DNA from: Fidelibacterota bacterium
GTDB taxonomy: Bacteria > Fidelibacterota > Marinisomatia > SCGC-AAA003-L08 > TS1B11
Direction of reading: 5' to 3'
NCBI GenBank assembly: GCA_022564085.1
Contig: JADFMC010000063.1
Location: 1-9,170 of the forward strand
DNA: 9,170 nt
A model generated the notes under the pieces. The model made no database searches, had not been told where the DNA came from, and saw only the letters and a program-made list of their open reading frames with translations. Positions 1 to 5,574 of this stretch are shown here, piece by piece. Each line of letters begins with the position of its first letter. Positions within the stretch are counted from its first letter, which is position 1. Both the position numbers and the translations under genes were made by a program.

Positions 1-395
1 TGGTGACCACGTCAGCGGTGTCGGAGGACGTATATCACCAGATGGTGGACCCGGCGGCGGACCAGAAGCGGCTGGTGCTGGTGTCCCGGATTGCCACCCT
101 GGTGATCGGGGCGGCGGCCATCGCCTTGGCTCAACTGCCCCGTAGCGTATTCGACAAGGTGCTTTTTGCCTGGGGCGGGCTGGGGGCGGCCTTTGGTCCG
201 GCGCTGGTGTTGAGCCTGTGGTGGCCCGGAACCACCCGCAACGGGGTGCTGGCGGGCATGCTGGCGGGCTTCTTTACGGTGATCATCTGGGATAACATGC
301 CCTGGGGCGGCGTGCTATACTCGTTGGTGCCCGGTTTTCTGGTGGCCCTGCTGGTAGTCGTGGGGGTCAGCCTGGCGGAGAACAGGCGCGGATAG
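1..395 (+). CDS. putP: Sodium/proline-type symporter, C-terminal part (5' truncated by window edge)
   Basis: This is the last 131 or so residues of a sodium:solute symporter (SSS family), an inner-membrane carrier that uses the sodium gradient to import a solute, most likely proline. The reading frame is open to the left edge, so the GTG at base 3 is an internal Val and not a start. Typical PutP features are visible: a TTSAVSEDVY stretch (PutP proteins have a similar SSALTEDLY), then an AWGGLGAAFGPALVLSLWW helix followed by TRNGVLAGM, which closely parallel the PutP C-terminal helices. About four membrane helices can be drawn: LVLVSRIATLVIGAAAIALA, the AWGGLGAAFGP helix, NGVLAGMLAGFFTVIIW, and the final LVPGFLVALLVVVGVSLA. 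It ends with a short basic tail and TAG at 393-395. Family assignment is strong. Proline as the exact substrate is likely but not shown, because the substrate-contacting N-terminal helices are outside the window. Confidence 0.88.
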   Translation, partial: VTTSAVSEDVYHQMVDPAADQKRLVLVSRIATLVIGAAAIALAQLPRSVFDKVLFAWGGLGAAFGPALVLSLWWPGTTRNGVLAGMLAGFFTVIIWDNMPWGGVLYSLVPGFLVALLVVVGVSLAENRRG

Positions 396-398
396 CAG

Positions 399-437
399 TG
401 GCAGTAGCAGTTGGCAGTAGCAGGAAAGAGGAAAGAG
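399..437 (+). repeat. Short tandem repeats in the putP-holA spacer
   Basis: Immediately after the putP stop, the 12-mer TGGCAGTAGCAG occurs at 399-410 and again at 412-423 (period 13, one T between). A further partial copy, TAGCAG, lies at 393-398, overlapping the stop codon. It is followed by two direct copies of GAAAGAG at 424-430 and 431-437. This is seen directly. The function is unknown. GGCAGT-type short intergenic repeats are often dispersed through a genome, but that cannot be tested in one window. Confidence 0.7.
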
Positions 438-476
438 AAAATCGTAAAGTATGCAACGGGGAGCTATTGAAGACTG

Positions 477-482
477 AAGGAG
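477..482 (+). promoter_or_regulatory. Ribosome binding site deciding the GTG start of holA
   Basis: AAGGAG lies 10 bases upstream of the GTG at 493, supporting that codon as the holA start. There is no competing ATG with a better site in the frame nearby. Confidence 0.65.
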
Positions 483-492
483 TTCCAGCGCC

Positions 493-1473
493 GTGAGTAA
501 ACCAACTTACCGGGCAGCTTTGCAAGCCGTCCAGGGTGGGAAGATTGATCCGGTCTACCTGCTGGCGGGTGGCGATACTTTCCTCGAGGAGCATTTCATT
601 TCCCTATTGGTGCGGCGCTATTTACCGGCTGGTGGCCGCAAGCAGATCTATTCCCTGGAGGATGATAAGCCGGAGGATGTTTTGGCGGAACTGGGGGCCT
701 ATGGTCTGTTTCAGAGCAAGCAACTGCTGGTGGTGCGCCAGGTGCAGCGGGTGAGCGGCAAGGTCCGGGATGAGCTGTTGGCCTATGTGGTGGCGCCGGC
801 CGGCGACAAATGCCTGTTGTTAGTGCTGGAGGACTACCAACCCGGCAAAGGGCTTCATAAGCGCCTGGCCCCCGGTGTGGTGGTGGTCGACACCCGGCCG
901 CCGTTCCCCGATCAGATCCGGACCTGGGCCGCAGATTATGCCCGTGACAACGGCCACCAGCTGGACCCGGAAGCGTTGGATATCCTGATAGAATACGTCG
1001 GTGATTCGGTGGGTCATGTGGTAAGCGAGCTGGACAAGCTCTTCATTGCAGTGGACGATGGCGCCGCCGTTGTCCCGGCCACGGTGGAGGCCCAGGTGGG
1101 AGCGGATCGCAGGCGCCAGCTGTGGCACTTGCAGCAGGCGCTGGCCCGCCGGGATTCCCCCCAGTCGCTGGCAATATTGGTTTCGCTGCTTAGACACGGT
1201 ATCCGGCCCTCTCCCATCATCAGCGCTATCGCCGCCCTGTTCAGCCAACTGCTTTATATCCACTCCCATACTACGGCGCAGAAAGTCTATACGGGCCTAA
1301 ATAAGGTGGTGAGCGCCGAAATGGGGCCGATGGTAAGGCGCTATCCCCCCGGGGATACGGCCCGGGTGCTACGGGCCCTGTTGGCCGCCGACGTGACATT
1401 GAAATCGGTGTCGGTGGATGCCGAAGCCGTAATGATCATCCTGGTAACCGCTATTTGCCGAGGAAAGGCTTGA
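493..1473 (+). CDS. holA: DNA polymerase III delta subunit (clamp-loader subunit)
   Basis: This gene encodes the delta subunit of the clamp loader, which binds and opens the beta sliding clamp during replication in the cytoplasm. The protein is 326 residues, close to the usual 330-345. The N-terminus has the family's characteristic DPVYLLAGGDTFLEE segment (residues 19-33), where AAA+ relatives carry a P-loop but delta lacks a working one. It is followed by the alternating hydrophobic strands of the AAA+ fold (LLVVRQVQ, CLLLVLEDY, VVVVDTRPP). The middle has the expected helical part with LDPEALDILIEYVGDSVGHVVSELDKL. The C-terminal collar domain is recognisable from QLWHLQQALARRD, ILVSLLRHGIRPSPIISAIAALFSQLL and the near-terminal LLAADVTLKS. 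The start is GTG at 493, supported by an AAGGAG. The stop overlaps the TTG start of the sigma gene (TTGA, 1470-1473), so the two are probably translationally coupled. Identification rests on overall pattern rather than one diagnostic motif. Confidence 0.88.
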   Translation: MSKPTYRAALQAVQGGKIDPVYLLAGGDTFLEEHFISLLVRRYLPAGGRKQIYSLEDDKPEDVLAELGAYGLFQSKQLLVVRQVQRVSGKVRDELLAYVVAPAGDKCLLLVLEDYQPGKGLHKRLAPGVVVVDTRPPFPDQIRTWAADYARDNGHQLDPEALDILIEYVGDSVGHVVSELDKLFIAVDDGAAVVPATVEAQVGADRRRQLWHLQQALARRDSPQSLAILVSLLRHGIRPSPIISAIAALFSQLLYIHSHTTAQKVYTGLNKVVSAEMGPMVRRYPPGDTARVLRALLAADVTLKSVSVDAEAVMIILVTAICRGKA

Positions 1474-2060
1474 CCAGCCACGAATATACCGACGAGGAGC
1501 TAATCACCCAATTCCAAGCGGGCAACGAGAGCGCTTACCTGGAGCTGGTGGAGCGCTTTAAGAACCGGCTGTTTTCGTTCATCTACCGCTTCGTGGGGGA
1601 TGTGGACCTGGCGGAGGATCTTTTGCAGGATACGTTGGTCAAAGTCTATACTCACAAGCACTCCTACCGGGAGATCGCCAAGTTTTCCACCTGGATTTAT
1701 ACCATTGCCGGTAATCTGGCCCGCACCGAGTTGCGCAAGCGCCGGAGGCGAGCCACCTTCAGTATGAGCGCTCTGGGTCTGGGGGGACGGGAGCTGGAGC
1801 TGCCTTCCACCGACCACACGCCCAGCAAAATTCACGAAGGAGTCCAGACGGAAGCAGCCATCCAGCGGGCACTGGGTCAATTACCGCTGCACTTCCGCAC
1901 TGTAGTTATTTTGCGGGACGTCCAGGAACTTTCTTATGATGAGATAAGTAAAATTATGAAAATTCCCTTGGGTACAGTGAAATCCCGGGTTAACCGGGCG
2001 CGGTTGCGTCTGCAGGAGATACTCTCGAACCTTGATGAAAACAGGAGAAATAAAGACTGA
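1470..2060 (+). CDS. ECF-family RNA polymerase sigma factor (sigma-70 family, RpoE-like)
   Basis: This is a two-domain extracytoplasmic-function sigma factor of 196 residues that redirects RNA polymerase to a stress or envelope regulon. Region 2 spans about residues 22-95: YLELVERFKNRLFSFIYRF, the core-binding DVDLAEDLLQDTLVKVY, and the -10 recognition segment FSTWIYTIAGNLARTELRKR. Region 4 spans about 130-185: ALGQLPLHFRTVVILRDV, then the helix-turn-helix LSYDEISKIMKIPLGTVKSRVNRARLRL. I chose TTG at 1470 because it overlaps the holA stop (TTGA) and has GAGGA at 1460-1464 five bases upstream. An in-frame TTG at 1455 would add five residues but has no visible ribosome site. The gene for a zinc-finger anti-sigma factor begins at the very next base after the stop, which fits the standard sigma/anti-sigma arrangement. 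The regulon is unknown, and I could not find a clear autoregulated promoter upstream. Confidence 0.92.
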   Translation: MTSHEYTDEELITQFQAGNESAYLELVERFKNRLFSFIYRFVGDVDLAEDLLQDTLVKVYTHKHSYREIAKFSTWIYTIAGNLARTELRKRRRRATFSMSALGLGGRELELPSTDHTPSKIHEGVQTEAAIQRALGQLPLHFRTVVILRDVQELSYDEISKIMKIPLGTVKSRVNRARLRLQEILSNLDENRRNKD

Positions 2061-2618
2061 ATGGATTGCTCTGATTTTCGCGTATTAGCATCAGCACATT
2101 TAGATTTCGAATTATCATTTGCCAAGCAAAGATCGTTTCTGCAGCATCTGGAGGGTTGTGAGCTCTGCGCCCGTCTTCTGGCACATATGCAGAAAATCCA
2201 ACTGCACCTGAAACAGGGCGTGACCGCGTCACTGTCGCCTGACTTCGTAGCCCGGTTGCAGGAACGCCTGCGGACGGATCTAGCCCGCCGGCCGGCCTGG
2301 TGGCGTCGCCTGGTCGAGCCGGGCGCATCGGGTTTATCTCCCGCATCTTTGGGAGGATTGGCTGTGGCGGCGATGGCTGTGCTTGCCATCAGCTTGAGCC
2401 TGTTCCGCCCAGAAGCGGCGCCCTTAGTGGAACCGGCCGGTCAATCGCTCCAGGCGGGACCCCCATTTAAGTTGATCCCAGCACAACCGGGAAGCGCAAA
2501 CCCCTCCGGGGTGGCCGATGTCAGCACCGGGTCCGATTCCCTGCTGGAACGGCGGGACCCTGCTCGCCGAGATTTCTCCCGCCAGATGAAATATGTCAGT
2601 CAAGTCGGGCGACCGTAA
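2061..2618 (+). CDS. Membrane-anchored zinc-finger anti-sigma factor
   Basis: This 185-residue protein is the likely inhibitor of the ECF sigma factor encoded just upstream. Its N-terminus carries the ZAS signature: Cys3 followed by His29-x3-Cys33-x2-Cys36 (HLEGCELC), the zinc ligands of anti-sigma domains that clamp the sigma factor. A positively charged linker (RLRTDLARRPAWWRR) leads to one predicted membrane helix at about residues 96-115 (SLGGLAVAAMAVLAISLSLF). The remaining 70 residues, rich in Pro, Ala and Ser, would lie in the periplasm as the signal-sensing or protease-sensitive part. ATG at 2061 directly follows the sigma stop, with AGGAG at 2043-2047 (13 bases away, rather long), so translation coupling is likely. 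The topology suggests release by regulated proteolysis, as known for RseA/RsiW-type proteins. That is inference: the C-terminal part matches no domain I know. Confidence 0.85.
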   Translation: MDCSDFRVLASAHLDFELSFAKQRSFLQHLEGCELCARLLAHMQKIQLHLKQGVTASLSPDFVARLQERLRTDLARRPAWWRRLVEPGASGLSPASLGGLAVAAMAVLAISLSLFRPEAAPLVEPAGQSLQAGPPFKLIPAQPGSANPSGVADVSTGSDSLLERRDPARRDFSRQMKYVSQVGRP

Positions 2619-2620
2619 AT

Positions 2621-2644
2621 TGGGGTCAATTACCTAAGACCCCA
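2621..2644 (+). other. Hairpin after the anti-sigma gene, possible weak terminator
   Basis: TGGGGTC (2621-2627) can pair with GACCCCA (2638-2644), giving a 7-bp stem with a 10-base loop starting two bases after the TAA. It is not followed by a clean T-run (only TCGATAATTTAT), so it is a poor match to an intrinsic terminator. It may simply stabilise the 3' end of the operon transcript. Confidence 0.4.
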
Positions 2645-2671
2645 TCGATAATTTATCCCTGATCATAGAGG

Positions 2672-2689
2672 CCATCCGGTGAAGGATGG
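2672..2689 (+). other. Second hairpin in the spacer before the diguanylate cyclase gene
   Basis: CCATCC (2672-2677) and GGATGG (2684-2689) form a perfect 6-bp stem with a GGTGAA loop. It lies about 95 bases before the GGDEF start and has no T-tract. The rest of the 165-base spacer 2619-2783 has no gene. A TATACT at 2736-2741 could be a -10 element, but no convincing -35 sits at the right distance. Confidence 0.35.
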
Positions 2690-2783
2690 ACGTAACTTCG
2701 CCGCGCGGTGATGGTGCTGTGTTAATACCTTTCAATATACTTAATGGTTAGTGGCCTGCCCGGGGCGTGCTGAAGGTTGAGAC

Positions 2784-3875
2784 ATGTCCAGGGAAAAGAA
2801 GACCCCCGTACCGAAGCATAGCGATTCGGCAGAGCATAATATGGCTCTGGACGACCTATTGGCCCGCGCCACAAAGATCGATATCACCGAAGATCCTGAC
2901 CAACTGCTGGCTGCTCTGGTGACGGCGGCCGGTGATCTGCTGGATTTCGACCGTCTGACAATTTCCCTGCCGTCCAACCGAGTGCCGGATGGCCTGCGGA
3001 TAACGCTGGTTGCGGGACGGCAGGATGAATTCGCCCAGGGCCGGGAATATTCCGCCAACGGCATGTGGCACGGTGAGGTCTACCTGCGGGCCCAAGGGCT
3101 AATCATCGGTAACGCTGAAACCGGGTACCAAGGCCGTTTTGAAGCGGGCGACTTGGGCAACGGCTGGGTAAAATCGTTTATGGGAGTGCCTATTATCGAG
3201 GCTGGTGAGCCCCAGGGTACGGTATCGTTGGAAAGCGCCGGAAGGCAGCACTATGGCCCGGATGATCTCAAGCGCCTGACGGCCATCGCCGGTGTCTTTG
3301 GGACGGCCTACTGGTGGGCGCGCCGCTACCAGCAGGAGCATGCCAACGCTATGATGGACGGACTGACTCAGATGCTGAATCACCGGTCATTCATGCAACG
3401 GCTGGAAGAGGAACTGGAACGAAATACGCGCTACGGAGACTCCATGACCTTGCTGATGCTCGATCTGGATAATTTCAAGCAAACCAATGATAAATATGGA
3501 CACCAGCATGGCGATTTCGTCCTGTCCCGGACGGCACAGCTGATCCGATCCAGCATCCGAATGACCGATGTGCCCGGGCGGTTGGGCGGCGAGGAATTCG
3601 GCGTGATCATAATTAATGCCAGCAAGCGCATCACCCGCTCCACCGCCCAACGGATCAGGTCATCGATTGCTGACCACCAGTTCATCAATGACGGTCTGGA
3701 GAGCCGCATGGCCATTAGTATTGGGATGGCGGAATATCCCACCGATGGGCATAACATCAAGGAGCTACTCAGGAAGTCCGATGAAGCCATGTATTCGGTC
3801 AAGGCTAGCGGCGGGAATGGAGTGATTTCATATTCCAGGCAACTGGAGAAACAGAAAGAGGGAAAACATGGCTAA
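2784..3875 (+). CDS. GAF-GGDEF diguanylate cyclase
   Basis: This 363-residue soluble protein probably makes cyclic di-GMP from two GTP. Residues about 20-180 form a GAF-type sensor domain: LDDLLARATKIDITEDPDQLL at the entry, LLDFDRLTISL, KSFMGVPIIEAGEPQGTVSLES, and YGPDDLKRLTAIAGVFGTA at the exit. A linker helix leads to the GGDEF domain from DGLT (192-195). Catalytic features are intact: LDLDNFKQTND with metal ligand Asp227, and the active site GGEEF at 268-272. The product-inhibition site RxxD is present as RMTD at 259-262, five residues before GGEEF. This predicts an active, feedback-regulated enzyme. There is no signal peptide or membrane helix. The ATG at 2784 has AAGG seven bases upstream. 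Its last 8 bases overlap the next small gene. The GAF ligand is unknown, and no EAL or HD-GYP hydrolase is nearby. Confidence 0.93.
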   Translation: MSREKKTPVPKHSDSAEHNMALDDLLARATKIDITEDPDQLLAALVTAAGDLLDFDRLTISLPSNRVPDGLRITLVAGRQDEFAQGREYSANGMWHGEVYLRAQGLIIGNAETGYQGRFEAGDLGNGWVKSFMGVPIIEAGEPQGTVSLESAGRQHYGPDDLKRLTAIAGVFGTAYWWARRYQQEHANAMMDGLTQMLNHRSFMQRLEEELERNTRYGDSMTLLMLDLDNFKQTNDKYGHQHGDFVLSRTAQLIRSSIRMTDVPGRLGGEEFGVIIINASKRITRSTAQRIRSSIADHQFINDGLESRMAISIGMAEYPTDGHNIKELLRKSDEAMYSVKASGGNGVISYSRQLEKQKEGKHG

Positions 3876-4065
3876 AGCTCAAAAAACTTTCGCCAGCAAA
3901 GCCATTAAAGGCGAAGAGAAGGCCGAGAAGCGTCAGATCAGATTGATCAGGAGCATTGCGGATCCGAATACCGGGACAGTGAAATTCCTGGACCGTATGG
4001 TGAGTGTTCCCGGCGACGGGGATCTGGATGCTCACCTGGCGAAATTGATGGAGGACAAGCCCTGA
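3868..4065 (+). CDS. Small basic protein of unknown function (65 residues), overlapping the cyclase gene
   Basis: This short gene starts inside the end of the cyclase gene (8-base overlap) with GAGG at 3859-3862 five bases before its ATG, so it is very likely translated and coupled. The N-terminal half is basic (MAKAQKTFASKAIKGEEKAEK, then RQIRLIRS). The second half has TGTVKFLDRMVSVPGDGDLDAHLAKL. There is no signal peptide, membrane helix or cysteine. The pattern of basic N-terminus, I-x-L-I-R-S, T-G-x-x-x-F, then M-V and an acidic end faintly recalls the small DUF4295 proteins of Bacteroidetes, which usually sit beside ribosomal protein genes L28/L33. That likeness is from memory, weak and unverified. 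Its place after a c-di-GMP enzyme gives no clear functional clue. It is a real but unassigned gene. Confidence 0.75.
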   Translation: MAKAQKTFASKAIKGEEKAEKRQIRLIRSIADPNTGTVKFLDRMVSVPGDGDLDAHLAKLMEDKP

Positions 4066-4072
4066 GGCCAGC

Positions 4073-4137
4073 GGTCGCCGGCCATGGGACCGCCCCTATC
4101 GGGGACCGGGTCTAGCGGTTCTTCACTCGTAGCGACC
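4073..4137 (+). other. Nested stem-loop structure in the metK leader (candidate structured RNA)
   Basis: The 199-base gap 4066-4264 has no convincing gene but contains nested complementary segments. An outer stem pairs GGTCGC (4073-4078) with GCGACC (4132-4137). A middle stem pairs GGACCGC (4087-4093) with GCGGTTC (4115-4121), including one G-T pair. An inner hairpin pairs CCC (4094-4096) with GGG (4101-4103) around TATC. No T-run follows, so it is not a standard terminator. It does not match the conserved cores of the SAM-I, SAM-II or SAH riboswitches as I know them. It could be a leader element of metK or the 3' end structure of the upstream transcript. Pairings are seen in the sequence; function is inference. 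Confidence 0.35.
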
Positions 4138-4162
4138 ACATTAATACCGTGGCCCACCTCAG

Positions 4163-4190
4163 TTGGTTTCCCCGCAGGCAGCTACTATTG
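4163..4190 (+). promoter_or_regulatory. Possible metK promoter of Bacteroidetes type (weak)
   Basis: TTG at 4163-4165 is followed after 17 bases by TACTATTG (4183-4190), which matches 7 of 8 positions of the Bacteroidetes -7 element TAnnTTTG at roughly the spacing of its -33 TTG. It lies about 75 bases before the metK start. A sigma-70 reading (TTGGTT to TACTAT) would have a spacer of only 14 bases, which is too short. Low confidence, because the phylum itself is inferred. Confidence 0.2.
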
Positions 4191-4247
4191 GGTATGGTGT
4201 CGATCTGAATGTAATTTGACGCCCGCTGTCCTTATGCCAGGGGGGTT

Positions 4248-4255
4248 GGAGGAGG
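4248..4255 (+). promoter_or_regulatory. Strong ribosome binding site of metK
   Basis: GGAGGAGG sits 9 bases upstream of the metK ATG and is preceded by a run of five G. It is the strongest Shine-Dalgarno sequence in the window, fitting a highly translated housekeeping gene, and it fixes the start at 4265. Confidence 0.8.
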
Positions 4256-4264
4256 AATTTTTTT

Positions 4265-5446
<1,182 letters not shown>

Positions 5447-5462
5447 GCACAGGGGGAATTTT

Positions 5463-5492
5463 ATGGAACGTGTTGCGGCGCACATAATTTGA
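5463..5492 (+). other. Nine-codon mini-ORF after metK
   Basis: Sixteen bases after the metK stop, ATG GAA CGT opens a reading frame encoding MERVAAHII, closed by TGA at 5490-5492. AGGGGG (5451-5456) sits 6 bases upstream, a good ribosome site. It may be a leader peptide for the following lipoprotein gene, a remnant of a deleted gene, or chance. Nothing in the following 80 bases continues a protein. Confidence 0.3.
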
Positions 5493-5521
5493 TCTGTTTT
5501 TCCATTAATCTTGCCCCAGAC

Positions 5522-5559
5522 CCGAAGCCGGGCCGGCTAATTGCAGCGAGACGGCTCGG
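5522..5559 (+). other. Two mutually exclusive hairpins before the lipoprotein gene
   Basis: AGCCG (5526-5530) can pair with CGGCT at 5534-5538 (3-base loop). Alternatively, CCGA/GCCG (5522-5530, with one bulged A at 5526) can pair with CGGCTCGG at 5552-5559 (8 bp). The longer stem ends one base before the GGAG ribosome site at 5561-5564 and could limit access to it. No T-run follows, so this does not look like the metK terminator. Pairing is seen; a regulatory role is speculation. Confidence 0.3.
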
Positions 5560-5574
5560 TGGAGCAGAAATTTG

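Noticed and set aside
1455..1469. Earlier TTG start (1455) for the sigma factor
   Set aside because: No ribosome site precedes it, while TTG 1470 has GAGGA at suitable spacing and the TTGA overlap with the holA stop.
2645..2783. c-di-GMP riboswitch upstream of the cyclase gene
   Set aside because: One hairpin (CCATCC/GGATGG) prompted the idea, but I do not see the conserved GEMM core or its second helix with receptor.
5463..5560. Intrinsic terminator after metK using the TGTTTTTCC run at about 5495-5503
   Set aside because: No stable hairpin sits directly before the T-run; the good stems lie downstream of it.
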